Below the pieces are notes generated by a model that saw only the letters and a list, made by a program, of their open reading frames with translations, had not been told where the DNA came from and searched no databases. Made by a program: the position numbers and the translations under genes. From the NCBI RefSeq assembly GCF_004010325.2, contig NZ_SADR02000012.1, forward strand, positions 179,364 through 212,108: a stretch of DNA of 32,745 nucleotides, read 5' to 3'. Origin of the DNA: Mesorhizobium sp. M00.F.Ca.ET.216.01.1.1. GTDB taxonomy: Bacteria > Pseudomonadota > Alphaproteobacteria > Rhizobiales > Rhizobiaceae. Shown in pieces: positions 1-8,610 of the stretch. How positions within the stretch are numbered: position 1 is the first letter of the stretch; every line of letters begins with the position of its first letter.

Positions 1-1847
1 CCAGCCCGACGACGGACGGCCCGGGCACCGAGGCCGACAGCTTCTCGCTCACCGTGTTTGACGGCACCTCGTCGTCGGCACCGGCTGCGATCGTCATCGA
101 CATCGTCGACGACGTGCCCAATGCGGTCAACGACACCTGGGCGCCGGTAATCACAACTGCGACGGTTCTCACCGGCCTGCTGACCAATGATGCGTTCGGT
201 GCCGACGGCGTCGATACGGACAATTCTCCGGCAGCGGGCCAGGTAACTGTTACCCAGCCGGGCCACGGCACAGTGACCTACAACAATAACGGCACTTTCA
301 CCTATACGCCGACGAACGGATACAACGGCGGCGACTCCTTCACTTATACGATCAAGGATGGTGACGGAGATACATCAACCGCAACTGTATCGCTGACAGT
401 GAACACCAACGATGCGCCGGTTGTGGCAAATACCGAAAACTGGATGTCGAGCGATCCGGCACAGGAAACCCTGAGCACGCCCAGCTATCTCAACGGCTAT
501 CCTCTGCTGGTCACGATCCCGACGGATGCGGATGGCGACAACCTTATCGTCACCGCCACAGGGACAATCCCTGCAGGCACGTTCTATTACAACGGCGTGA
601 CCTATGTCGCTCTGACCGCAGGCACCGTGCTCTACAATCCGTCAGGCGGCATCAATTTGCTGGACGACCTGGTCTATCGGCCGACGGCGACAGTGACCGA
701 CACGGTCAACAATAACCTGTCGCTGGATGTCTATGACGGCACCGTGCACGTCACACAGACTGTCGGCATTCACGAAGTGCCGCCGACCAGCTTGCCCAGC
801 GACACCGCGCAGGTGGGCGATGGCAACAGCCCTCTTACCTCCGGTAACGACCAAACGCAGACTCTTGCTCTGTCACAGGCGACGGTGAGCGCGATCTTGG
901 CAGATCCTCATGGCTCAACGGTTGTCCTCTACACCGATTTCCAAAAATCGCCATTTGATACGCCAATTCCCCTCAACGAGCAGAATCCGGGTGCGTTTGG
1001 TGATAGCAGCGCAGGATCGCACCGCGAAGAAGAGGTGCAGGTCGAAATCAGGATCGGCACCGACCGCTTTGTCGTCGTCGAAGCCGATACGACCGCGGCG
1101 AAGTTCGAGCAGAGTTGGACCTACGACTCGGCCACTGGACTGATGAAGGCCACAGTCAACTACGATAATGTCTTCCTTCTGAACAGCAGCGGCGTAGCCA
1201 CAACCACGACGCTTGCAGATTATCTGATCGCGCATCCACCGACGGCTGGCGACGCGTGGACTCTTTCCTATCTCGACAACGATGGCGGCAGTTGGCAGGC
1301 TCGCAGTGTGAAATTCGAGTTCTTCTCCCACGATCCGGGCGATCCCGGGATCACGGTGAACGGCGATGCCACGCTGGCCGACCAGATCTACGGAACGTCT
1401 GGCATCGACCATCTCAATGGCAATGGCGGCAATGACGTCATTATCGGCAGGGGAGGTAATGATTTCCTCAGCGGCGGCGCCGGCGATGACCTTCTTATAG
1501 GAGGTCTCGGCCAGGATAATATGACCGGCGGCACCGGTGCAGATACGTTCAAGCTTGACGGGTTGGATATCAAAGACATCATCTCCGACTATAGCGGTGT
1601 CGGTGGCGAGGGCGATAAGATCGACCTGACCTCCTTGTTCGACACTGCCGCCGGAGGCGGCAATGTCGGCGACTTCGTGAACTACAATTCCGCGACGAAT
1701 ACGCTCAGCGTCGACGCCGACGGGTTGGCCAACGGCGCTAATTTCGTCGACGTGGCAACGCTGACGAACACGCCCGTCACCAACACGATTACGCTGCTTT
1801 ACGATGACGGTGTAACCCAGCACACGACCACGGCAAATGTGGTCTAG
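1..1847 (+). CDS. RTX/cadherin-like type I-secreted protein, 3' part (5' end outside window)
   Basis: The frame is open from the first bases of the window, so the true start lies upstream; only the C-terminal ~615 residues are seen. The order is: a cadherin/Ig-like module typical of bacterial adhesins (about nt 150-410, with GTVTYNNNGTFTYTP and GDSFTYTIKDGDGDTSTA); a second less typical beta-rich stretch; then glycine-rich RTX nonapeptide repeats (about nt 1390-1545, e.g. GGNDVIIGRGGNDFLSGGAG, GGTGADTF), which bind calcium in this family; and an Asp/Asn-rich C-terminal tail (DIISDYSGVGGEGDKIDL) of the kind that carries the type I secretion signal. The likely role is a large calcium-stabilised surface or secreted adhesin. 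No ABC exporter or HlyD partner is adjacent on the visible side. The family call is strong; the specific function is unknown. Confidence 0.88.
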   Translation, partial: SPTTDGPGTEADSFSLTVFDGTSSSAPAAIVIDIVDDVPNAVNDTWAPVITTATVLTGLLTNDAFGADGVDTDNSPAAGQVTVTQPGHGTVTYNNNGTFTYTPTNGYNGGDSFTYTIKDGDGDTSTATVSLTVNTNDAPVVANTENWMSSDPAQETLSTPSYLNGYPLLVTIPTDADGDNLIVTATGTIPAGTFYYNGVTYVALTAGTVLYNPSGGINLLDDLVYRPTATVTDTVNNNLSLDVYDGTVHVTQTVGIHEVPPTSLPSDTAQVGDGNSPLTSGNDQTQTLALSQATVSAILADPHGSTVVLYTDFQKSPFDTPIPLNEQNPGAFGDSSAGSHREEEVQVEIRIGTDRFVVVEADTTAAKFEQSWTYDSATGLMKATVNYDNVFLLNSSGVATTTTLADYLIAHPPTAGDAWTLSYLDNDGGSWQARSVKFEFFSHDPGDPGITVNGDATLADQIYGTSGIDHLNGNGGNDVIIGRGGNDFLSGGAGDDLLIGGLGQDNMTGGTGADTFKLDGLDIKDIISDYSGVGGEGDKIDLTSLFDTAAGGGNVGDFVNYNSATNTLSVDADGLANGANFVDVATLTNTPVTNTITLLYDDGVTQHTTTANVV

Positions 1848-1906
1848 GCCATGGCGCGCGGCCGGATGACTATGCTATGCATTCGAACGGTAGAGGGGAA
1901 CTCATC

Positions 1907-2272
1907 ATGAAAAGTACTGAAAAATTGCTGGGTGCGGCGCTGTTGCTGGCGGTTGGATCGACCAGCCAGGCCGCCGACATCATCGAAGGCCGGTCGGTCG
2001 ACTATTGCCGCACCGTCGGCACGTCCAACCTGGTGCTGACCGACAACATCGTCGATCTCAGGACCCAGGTGGTGAAGCTGATGGACGAGTCGGTCGCCGC
2101 CGCCAACAGCCCGGAGTGGATCAATTCATCCCGCCCCGTCTTCGTCTGGGCGTCGGAAGCCAAGGTCGCCTGCGGCATGGCCTATGGCTATCTGAAGACG
2201 AACTATCGCGACGAAGACACCCTCAACAAATGCGAGTGTTTTCATGATCGCATGGTCGAGTACATGAACTGA
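1907..2272 (+). CDS. small exported hypothetical protein with four cysteines
   Basis: This 121-residue protein begins at the ATG at 1907, which has a good Shine-Dalgarno (AGAGGGGA, 1892-1899). An upstream in-frame ATG at 1877 would add ten unlikely residues before the signal peptide. Residues 1-23 form a signal peptide (MKSTEKLL, hydrophobic core GAALLLAVG, cleavage near SQA/A). The mature part of about 98 residues has four cysteines (DYC, VAC and the pair KCEC), consistent with one or two disulfides in the periplasm, and is otherwise mainly helical in appearance. I do not recognise the family. It lies 34 bp before the lipoprotein gene on the same strand and may be co-transcribed with it. Confidence 0.7.
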   Translation: MKSTEKLLGAALLLAVGSTSQAADIIEGRSVDYCRTVGTSNLVLTDNIVDLRTQVVKLMDESVAAANSPEWINSSRPVFVWASEAKVACGMAYGYLKTNYRDEDTLNKCECFHDRMVEYMN

Positions 2273-2306
2273 CCGAAAAGGCCGAAGACGCGCAGGCCGG
2301 CTGGCG

Positions 2307-3494
2307 ATGATGGCCAGGAAAGAGCTGTTTGCGGTGATCGCGCTTGCGGCCGCTGCGGCACTGTCGGGCTGTCAATCGAAAGGCAGCGTATCCGAAGCGC
2401 TCGATCAGGCGGTCATCGTCGCGCCAAACGGGCAGGAAGCCAGCACCGCTGCCCTCGCGCTTCAGGCAACGCAGTCGCTCGGCACCGGTTCGACAAAGGT
2501 TGCGATGCTGCTGCCGCTGTCGGCCCCCGGACCCGCGGGGGAGACTGGCCGGAAGATGCTCGATGCGGCCAAGCTTGCCATGACCGACCTCGGCAACCGG
2601 CTGCTGTCGCTGACGATCGAGGACACGCGGGGGGACAGCGCCTATGCCAAGGACCTGACGGTAAAGGCGATAACGTCGGGAACCAAGGTTGTCATCGGCC
2701 CGACTGAGCTGCCGGCGGCGCAGCATATCGCCAAACTGTCGGGATCGAAGCGGCCGCCGGTGCTGGCGCTTGCCGACAATTTCGCCGGCGGTCCCGGCGT
2801 TTACGCCGTGCGCCTCAGCGAAGCCGACAGTGCCGCAGCGGGCGCTGCCGCCATCGCCGTCAAGGGAGCCAGGAAATTCGTGCTGCTTGTCGCGGCGGGT
2901 GCGGATGCCGGCGCCGTGGAGAAGCGCGTCGCGAACGCCCTCAGCATCTATGGCGCGACGCTCGCGGTCACCGTGCCCTATTCGGTCGCCGACGGCGGGG
3001 CCAAGGCGGTTGCCGACATGGGTTCCCTGGTGGACGCACCCGAGGCCGTCATCGTCGCCAGTGGCGACGGCAGCCCGTCAGCAATCCTTGCCGCGCTGAA
3101 GTCGAAGGGCATTCCGGGCAAGGCAACCTCGCTCGTGGGGACAAACCGTTGGCTGGAACACCCGATGGATCCGCTGTTCGACGGCGCCTATATCGCCGCG
3201 CTCGACCCGGGCGAAACGGGACCGATCGCCGATCGCTTCAAGACGACATTCAGCTACCAGCCCGACGTCAATGTCGCCTACGCCTATGATATGGTTGCGC
3301 TGACTGCGGGGATCGCCAGCGCGGTTGGACCTGACGGCTTCAGCAAACAGGTTCTCGAAAATCCGAGCGGGTTTCGCGGATCGACAGGCTTGTTCCGGTT
3401 TCGCGCCGACGGATCCAGTGAGCGATCGATGCCGTTTTATCGGGTTGAAAAGGGTGCGCTCAAACTGGTTGCCAAATCGACGTCGGGTTTCTGA
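2307..3494 (+). CDS. periplasmic-binding-fold lipoprotein, penicillin-binding protein activator type
   Basis: The 395-residue product starts with a lipoprotein signal: positive residues, a hydrophobic core (LFAVIALAAAAAL) and the lipobox LSGC with Cys22, so the mature protein is probably membrane-anchored in the envelope. The remainder resembles the type 1 periplasmic-binding fold (Leu/Ile/Val-binding type): VAMLLPLSAPGPAGETGRKM at the start of the first lobe, then repeated alternating alpha/beta segments (IGPTELPAAQHIA, KFVLLVAAGADAG, AVIVASGDGS). Proteins of this form are annotated in Rhizobiales as penicillin-binding protein activators related to LpoA. No transport permease or ATPase is adjacent, which favours a non-transport role. 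ATG codons at 2307 and 2310 are both possible starts. The fold call is good; the PBP-activator role is by family analogy. Confidence 0.78.
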   Translation: MMARKELFAVIALAAAAALSGCQSKGSVSEALDQAVIVAPNGQEASTAALALQATQSLGTGSTKVAMLLPLSAPGPAGETGRKMLDAAKLAMTDLGNRLLSLTIEDTRGDSAYAKDLTVKAITSGTKVVIGPTELPAAQHIAKLSGSKRPPVLALADNFAGGPGVYAVRLSEADSAAAGAAAIAVKGARKFVLLVAAGADAGAVEKRVANALSIYGATLAVTVPYSVADGGAKAVADMGSLVDAPEAVIVASGDGSPSAILAALKSKGIPGKATSLVGTNRWLEHPMDPLFDGAYIAALDPGETGPIADRFKTTFSYQPDVNVAYAYDMVALTAGIASAVGPDGFSKQVLENPSGFRGSTGLFRFRADGSSERSMPFYRVEKGALKLVAKSTSGF

Positions 3495-3542
3495 CCAGCG
3501 GCAAGCCGCCTTGGAGCCTCGCCCGAACTCAGCGTACGCCTG

Positions 3543-4235
3543 ATGACAAGGCCGGGGCGCACGGCGATTGTGCTCGGAGGCCTCGAGCTTGTCGCCGGCA
3601 GCCTCTTGATCCTGCACGCAAGGACGCTGTTGCCGGCCGATAGCGCCGTTCCTATACCGGCTCAGTACATCAGCGGCGAGGGCCCAACCGGTCCGGTTGC
3701 GGACGATGCACAAAGACGACAGTCGGCCCGCAAGATCGCTCAGAACCTGATCGCACCGTCGCAGCTCGACGTGTCACAAATCCAGCGGATCGAACCGCGC
3801 CCGCCGCTTGGCGAACTTGGCCTCGCGTCGCATCCGAAAACGCCGATGCTCGGGGGCTGGCGGGAAATGCTCCTCTACCGGCCCGCGGCGATATCGTCCG
3901 CCATCTTCGAATCGATGGGACGGACGGTGGCCATCAGCGGCGTCGAGGGCATCGGCCCGGATAAGACCTGTTCGTTTCGCGACGTCGCCTGGCCTTGCGG
4001 CCAGTGTGCCCGCGCAGCCTTCAATTCATGGCTGCGCGGGCGCGCGCTGAAATGTTTGGAGCCGCCGGAAATCGACCGTTTCGCCATCGCCGCGCCATGC
4101 AAGTTGGGCAAGCAGGATGTCGGCGCCTGGCTCGTATCCAACGGCTGGGCCTCCGCCTTGGCGAGCGGCATCTACGGCAAGTCGGAGGCGACAGCCAGGG
4201 CGGCTGAGATGGGTATATTCGGTACGCCTCAGTAA
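3543..4235 (+). CDS. thermonuclease (SNase)-fold protein, probably catalytically degenerate
   Basis: The 230-residue protein has an N-terminal hydrophobic segment (about residues 8-26, IVLGGLELVAGSLLILHA) acting as a signal or anchor, a Pro/Gln-rich linker, and a C-terminal nuclease-like domain. The SNase-like landmarks are VAISGVEGIGPDKTC, WPCGQCARAAFNSWLRGR and the closing GAWLVSNGWA...AEMGIFG. The usual arginine and the D-[AST]-P-E glutamate of Staphylococcus nuclease are not seen in the first block (it reads SGVEGIGPDK), so nuclease activity is doubtful. Paired cysteines (WPCGQC, LKC, APC) suggest a disulfide-stabilised extracytoplasmic domain. It follows the lipoprotein gene by 48 bp on the same strand. 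The fold assignment is moderate; the function is unknown. Confidence 0.65.
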   Translation: MTRPGRTAIVLGGLELVAGSLLILHARTLLPADSAVPIPAQYISGEGPTGPVADDAQRRQSARKIAQNLIAPSQLDVSQIQRIEPRPPLGELGLASHPKTPMLGGWREMLLYRPAAISSAIFESMGRTVAISGVEGIGPDKTCSFRDVAWPCGQCARAAFNSWLRGRALKCLEPPEIDRFAIAAPCKLGKQDVGAWLVSNGWASALASGIYGKSEATARAAEMGIFGTPQ

Positions 4236-4503
4236 TCGGCCCGCTTTTTGTGTCTTGTTGGCAACCGTCATCATGACACCGGTTCAACTGCAGGTAGAGG
4301 CAGCGGCGCGAGTTGTTTTCAGCCAGCACTAATATTTCGTTTATTAACCGTTGAAGCGCAATTTGTTCACGGCAGTCCCGTTTTGTCCGCGTGGCCATTT
4401 GGTTGGAGACATTTAGGCCGAATCATTCAAATTGTATTGTTCCTTGCGACCAAAATTGTAACTTGCCGGCCCTATGCCAGCCCATCTGACAGGAGATCGG
4501 CTC

Positions 4504-5256
4504 ATGAAGACACCAATGGCGAACACCACCCCTACCCAGGCATGGAAGAGTGTCGCATGGGTGACCTTTCTGGGCACCGCCGGGAGTTTGGGGGTTTCGC
4601 TCGTCCTCAACTATCTGCTTTTGTTCGCCGAGGGGCTGACGCCATTCGGCCGCAGCGTGATCAGCGCCACGCTTCTGCCCGTAATCATCGGCCTGCCGCT
4701 TTTCCTGCTGATCGGCTGGAAGCAGATCGAGGCCCGCCGCTACCGGCAGGAACTCAACAGGTCGGCGACCTATGACAGGCTGACAGGTTGCCTCAACGGG
4801 ACGGTATTAACATCGATGATCGAACGGAGGGCAAACAAGCAATCGGAGCAGGGTCCACGCTCCGGCGCCTTCCTGGTCATCCATCCCGAGCATCTTCGAT
4901 CCATCAATCTTCGCTTCGGCCTCGGATGGGGCGACGAGGCCCTGCGGCTCATAGCGTCGACAATCCAGTCATCGGTGCGCAAGGAAGACCTGGTCGGACG
5001 CATCGGGACGTCCATGTTTGGGGTCTTTCTGCCCGGGGCGACCGAAGAGAATGCCAAGGAAATCGGCGAACGCATCCGGGCAAGCGTGGGGCAAGTCTAT
5101 TTTGCGCCGAAAGGGACAGTGGACGTGCTGGCCGTAAGTGTCGGAGGCGTCGTGTTCGAGCACGAGCTGGAATTCGACGACATGTTTCGAACCGCTGAAC
5201 AGTGGTTGTCGGGACCCCGGGATGAAAGCCTTGTATTTTCCCGAGTGCAGGGCTAG
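4504..5256 (+). CDS. membrane protein with degenerate GGDEF domain (I-site retained)
   Basis: The start at ATG 4504 is chosen because AGGAG (4491-4495) sits 8 bases upstream; an in-frame ATG at 4474 has no such site. The 250-residue product has two membrane segments (about 17-41 and 50-71), a short linker, and a GGDEF-type domain beginning at ATYDRLTGCLNG. The signature loop reads GTSMF (168-172) in place of GG[DE]EF, and the metal-binding Asp position reads H127 (VIHPEH instead of the usual D-x-D), so diguanylate cyclase activity is very unlikely. The inhibitory-site motif RxxD is preserved as RKED (159-162) at the correct five-residue spacing. The surrounding sequence (LVGRI, FGVFLPGATEENAKEIGERIR) closely parallels the intact cyclase at 26366-27127. 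It may be a c-di-GMP receptor. Confidence 0.8.
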   Translation: MKTPMANTTPTQAWKSVAWVTFLGTAGSLGVSLVLNYLLLFAEGLTPFGRSVISATLLPVIIGLPLFLLIGWKQIEARRYRQELNRSATYDRLTGCLNGTVLTSMIERRANKQSEQGPRSGAFLVIHPEHLRSINLRFGLGWGDEALRLIASTIQSSVRKEDLVGRIGTSMFGVFLPGATEENAKEIGERIRASVGQVYFAPKGTVDVLAVSVGGVVFEHELEFDDMFRTAEQWLSGPRDESLVFSRVQG

Positions 5257-5460
5257 CGGGCGCCCGCTCGAACCGGGAACGGGCAAATGGCGAGCGCAGT
5301 GCCGCATGAGAAATGGCCTTGATGCAGGATGGCGAAAATGATCGTGACCACGTCGGGATTTTCCGAGCTTGTGCAATTCGCCTGAACGGTGCCTCATCCT
5401 TGTGTCCTGATCGCGGAAACAGATTGTCGCCGATGATGATGCAGAAACAAAGGTCCTAGC

Positions 5461-7464
5461 ATGCGAAGGATATCGCGTAGGACTTTTGCTCAGGGAGCCT
5501 TGGTAGGTCTTTTGCCCTGGGTAGGTATTTCCTATCCAGGGAAGGCGAACGCCAAACCTGCCGCCGGCGTGATGATAATCGCAGACGCCAAACCGGCGGC
5601 GACGCTCGTGACCTCGGATCAGCCAACAGAATCGGTACAGTACGCTGCCGAGGAGCTCGCCTGGCATATCCAGAAAGCAACCGGCCTGCGGCCTGCGATC
5701 ATGACCGAGAAAGCCGTTTCGCCAAAACGCGGCAACCGACTTATTTTTCTGGGAGATACCCGTTTCGCCCGCAAAGCGGGGGTCCGCTTCAAGACATTGA
5801 CCCCGGAAACCTGTGTCATTCGAAGCGTCGGCAGACATCTGTGCATCGCCGGGTTCGACAGCCCCGGCAATCCACTCGACACGGACACATCCGTCGGCAC
5901 CCTTTTCGGCGCATACGAGTTTCTTGAACGTTATCTCGCAGTCCGATGGCTGTGGCCAGGTGAACTGGGGACGTTTGTTCCGAAAGCAAAGTCCGTCGTC
6001 GTCCCGCCGGTTGACTACATCGTCGCGCCTCAATTCATGCAGCGTCACGTTCGCTCCGGTGCGAAGATGACGAGCGAAGCGCATCCGGAATTGGGATTCA
6101 CCGCCGCAGCGGCAGATGAATACAAGAAGGCACAAGCCGTCTTTCTGCGCCGCCACCGAATGGGACGCCGGCAGCCGATGAGCTACGGCCATGCCTTCGT
6201 CAAGTGGTGGGAAAAATACGGCGCAGAGCATCCCGAATGGTTCCAGCTGGTCAATGGCAAGCGGGGACCGGTAAGAATTGGCAAGCGCTCCTCTATGTGC
6301 ATTTCCAATCCGGGTCTCCGGGAAGAGATCGTCGCACAGTGGCGCCAGCACGGCGGCGCGCAGTCCGGACGATTTCCAAGCTTTGTCAATGCCGTCGAGA
6401 ATGACATTCCCGGACAGTGTGAGTGCGCGGTATGCAGGGCGCTGGACGGCCCCGAGCCTGCCGACTATCGGAGGTTCATTTCGCCGAAGTCAAAGATCGC
6501 GAAGTTGCCGTTCGTGTCGGACCGGTACGCGCGTTCCTGGCTGGCCATACAGCAGATCGCCGCGAAAGATAATCCGAACGCAACCGTGGTCGGCTACGCC
6601 TATTTCAACTACTTCGCCTCGCCGACATCGGGCGTGAAGTTGAACCAGAACATCCTGATCGGGTTTTGCCCATCATCGTTGTTCTATCCACGCAGCGACG
6701 AAGAACACGAGTGGATGAAGAGGCAGTGGCGGGGATGGGCAGACACCGGCGCGCAGGTTTTCATGCGCACGAACTACTTCCTCGACGGCTATTGCATGCC
6801 GTACATATTCGCCCACCAGTTTGCCGACGACTTCCAAAACGCAGCGCGCAACAGGATGGTCGGAACCGACTTCGATTCGCTGACCGGCCATTGGGCGGCG
6901 CAGGGGCCAAACCTTTACCTGCTGATGCGTCTGCAGACGCACCCGGGGATGGCGGCCGATGCGTTGCTGGCAGAATATTATTCGGCCTTCGGGCCCGCGG
7001 CCGACGACGTCAAAGCCTATTTCGATCATTGGGAGGCATACACGTCGAACGGGCGCTCCAATCGCAATGACATTTTTGAGACTTATAGGGCTTCCCGCTG
7101 GCGAAGCTGGGCGAAAACGGCGCAGGCGGTGTATCCGCACCAATGCTTCGCGTCAGGTGAAGCCTTGCTCGCCAAAGCCGCGTCGTCCGCAGCAGCCGAC
7201 CCGGAGGCTGCGGAACGGGTGAGGTTCCTGCAACTCGGCCTGGAGCACGCAAAACTATGCTCGCAAGCCGCCGGCAAGCTTACGCTCGGCGAAGCAAGCT
7301 CCACCTATGAGGGCGGCAAGGCGGAGCTGGACGCATTGCTGGAATTTCGCCGCGCCCACGAGCGCACGTGGATCTCCAACATGAATCACTGCGCGTGGGT
7401 CGAAAGCCAAAGCTGGATCCTTCCGAATCCCGCGGCTGAAACGCCTGACCTGGATCCTGACTGA
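5461..7464 (+). CDS. Tat-exported DUF4838-family protein (alpha-glucuronidase-like N-terminus)
   Basis: The 667-residue protein opens with a twin-arginine signal, SRRTFAQ at residues 5-11, a hydrophobic stretch (GALVGLLPWVGISY) and a probable cleavage ANA/K near residue 31. The next ~120 residues (TESVQYAAEELAWHIQKATG; LIFLGDTR; GTLFGAYEFLERYLAVRWLWPGE) match the N-terminal pattern shared by GH67 alpha-glucuronidases and DUF4838 proteins. The central part (PEWFQLVNGKRG, NAVENDIPGQCECAVC, QIAAKDNPNATVVGYAY, LIGFCPSSLFYP) is the DUF4838 core, which is thought to be a TIM-barrel glycosidase relative. The enzymatic activity is not known. No sugar transporter or other carbohydrate gene flanks it. 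A weak AAAGG lies 7 bases before the ATG. It is a folded, exported, possibly cofactor-bearing or disulfide-containing enzyme by inference. Confidence 0.8.
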   Translation: MRRISRRTFAQGALVGLLPWVGISYPGKANAKPAAGVMIIADAKPAATLVTSDQPTESVQYAAEELAWHIQKATGLRPAIMTEKAVSPKRGNRLIFLGDTRFARKAGVRFKTLTPETCVIRSVGRHLCIAGFDSPGNPLDTDTSVGTLFGAYEFLERYLAVRWLWPGELGTFVPKAKSVVVPPVDYIVAPQFMQRHVRSGAKMTSEAHPELGFTAAAADEYKKAQAVFLRRHRMGRRQPMSYGHAFVKWWEKYGAEHPEWFQLVNGKRGPVRIGKRSSMCISNPGLREEIVAQWRQHGGAQSGRFPSFVNAVENDIPGQCECAVCRALDGPEPADYRRFISPKSKIAKLPFVSDRYARSWLAIQQIAAKDNPNATVVGYAYFNYFASPTSGVKLNQNILIGFCPSSLFYPRSDEEHEWMKRQWRGWADTGAQVFMRTNYFLDGYCMPYIFAHQFADDFQNAARNRMVGTDFDSLTGHWAAQGPNLYLLMRLQTHPGMAADALLAEYYSAFGPAADDVKAYFDHWEAYTSNGRSNRNDIFETYRASRWRSWAKTAQAVYPHQCFASGEALLAKAASSAAADPEAAERVRFLQLGLEHAKLCSQAAGKLTLGEASSTYEGGKAELDALLEFRRAHERTWISNMNHCAWVESQSWILPNPAAETPDLDPD

Positions 7465-7523
7465 AACGTCCACTCGATCGGAAATGCCGCCACCAACACG
7501 GCGTGCGCCGAGACCGCCGGAAA

Positions 7524-7538
7524 TGGCGCGCCCGAAGA
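7524..7538. repeat. distal copy of tRNA-Arg 3' end (att-like direct repeat)
   Basis: Fifteen bases identical to the last part of the tRNA-Arg gene, in the same orientation. The flank also resembles the tRNA flank (ggaaa just before, and aat against gat just after). It is interpreted as the displaced original 3' end of the tRNA, i.e. the outer att site. Confidence 0.55.
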
Positions 7539-7723
7539 AATGAAACTGGGCACCGCTATGTTATTGCTACGCCTATTGATTTCTAAAATCATGTTTCGAG
7601 TACGGGACTGCTTCGCGCCAGGAGCGGTCGCTAAAACGATCAAGGCCGAGCGGCCGGAGCCGACCCATTTGCGACCTTTAACATAACGGCTAAGGTGCGC
7701 TGCTTAGCGGAGGCAGCTCTTCA

Positions 7724-8050
7724 ATGGATCAGCCGTTTGTGTCGCGGACATTTGTCGTGGGTGAGCAGGAAGTGGTATGCCAATTTCAGCGACCAGTACC
7801 CAGAGATCACGATTATCGTTGTGACTGTCAGATCGCTTTTCCATCAAGGAAGCGGGCATTCCACGGCTTTGGTATTGATGAAGTTCAAGCACTTCTTCAT
7901 GCCATGCAAAATGCCCATGCTGACATTCTGGTGTCAGATGAGTATCAGAACCAAGGGCTGATGTGGCTGGATATGCGAGAACTTGGACTTCCCTTGGCAG
8001 GCGGTCTGTCGACTGAAGATTTTCTCAAATCACTACGAAACAGCAGGTAA
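7724..8050 (+). CDS. hypothetical protein, resembles DUF6968-type small proteins
   Basis: A 108-residue soluble protein starting at ATG 7724, with CGGAGG at 7708-7713. The pattern RTFVVGEQEVVCQFQRPVP...YRCDCQIAF...GFGIDEVQALLHAMQNA is like the ~100-residue family I know as DUF6968, of unknown function; this match is from memory and only moderate. There is no signal peptide or membrane segment. It lies inside the segment bounded by the tRNA-Arg repeats, its G+C is lower than that of the neighbours, and it is followed after about 30 bp by a broken small gene. It is probably acquired DNA. The reading frame looks intact and real because of its ribosome-binding site and balanced protein composition. 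Confidence 0.6.
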   Translation: MDQPFVSRTFVVGEQEVVCQFQRPVPRDHDYRCDCQIAFPSRKRAFHGFGIDEVQALLHAMQNAHADILVSDEYQNQGLMWLDMRELGLPLAGGLSTEDFLKSLRNSR

Positions 8051-8083
8051 CCACCAATATCGGAAGTCGCTCAATCCGTTATC

Positions 8084-8385
8084 ATGCGCCCGAAGGCGCG
8101 TGAGGAGATCACTTTGCTAGAGATCGAAAGAGCTACCGCCGTCGAGTTCGATGAGAGGGTCAATCTCGCTCTCAAGCACCTCTTCGCGGCTGCCCGGAGC
8201 TGAAAGGCAGCATCGATCCCGAACATTTCCAAACCTTCGCAAGGGCGCTCGCACATGCTTGCAGGGAACTCGACATGGGAGTTCTCGAACCAATTTATCG
8301 CGTTCATCCGGATTTTGAGGCCGGCCCATCTGCCCCGAACAATCACGATGCAGGAGTTCGAGAAGGACGACTGATTGACCGCTAA
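8084..8385 (+). pseudogene. frameshifted small hypothetical gene
   Basis: From ATG 8084 (or, better, TTG 8114 preceded by GAGGAG at 8102-8107) a frame runs LEIERATAVEFDERVNLALKH and stops at 8203. Another plus-strand frame picks up at 8191 as CPELKGSIDPEHFQTFARAL, continues with protein-like composition (HACRELDMGVLEPIYRVHPD) and ends at TAA 8383-8385. One missing base near 8189-8191 would join the two into a ~90-residue protein. I do not recognise the family. It could be a decayed gene, a sequencing error, or (less likely) programmed frameshifting; no slippery heptamer stands out. It lies within the tRNA-bounded low-G+C segment. Confidence 0.5.
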
Positions 8386-8610
8386 CCACCCTCTAGCGAC
8401 GTTGCCGCCGTGCAGCGGTAATGACCGGTAGCGGCCTAGAGAATGTCGTTCCCAATCCGAGGCAAACTGAGGATGCGAATGCTGCTCAGAGCCTTCGACG
8501 GCATCCTTTGAGAACAGAATTCTGTCTGCTGTCTGAAGCGATGTGTTTTCACACAGCCAGGGTCAGATTCAGACTTTGGCGCCCAGCTTCGTTCCGGAGT
8601 GGTGGAAAAT

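Noticed and set aside
1388..1582. Glycine-rich repeats considered as a DNA-level tandem repeat
   Set aside because: They are protein-level RTX nonapeptides with diverged codons, not a nucleotide repeat array.
4969..6351. 460-codon minus-strand open frame
   Set aside because: It overlaps both the GGDEF protein and the DUF4838 protein, has no ribosome-binding site or motif, and is a shadow frame.
8514..8525. Palindrome acagaattctgt downstream of the tRNA 3' end
   Set aside because: A single 12-bp palindrome with no T-run and no partner site; no role could be supported.
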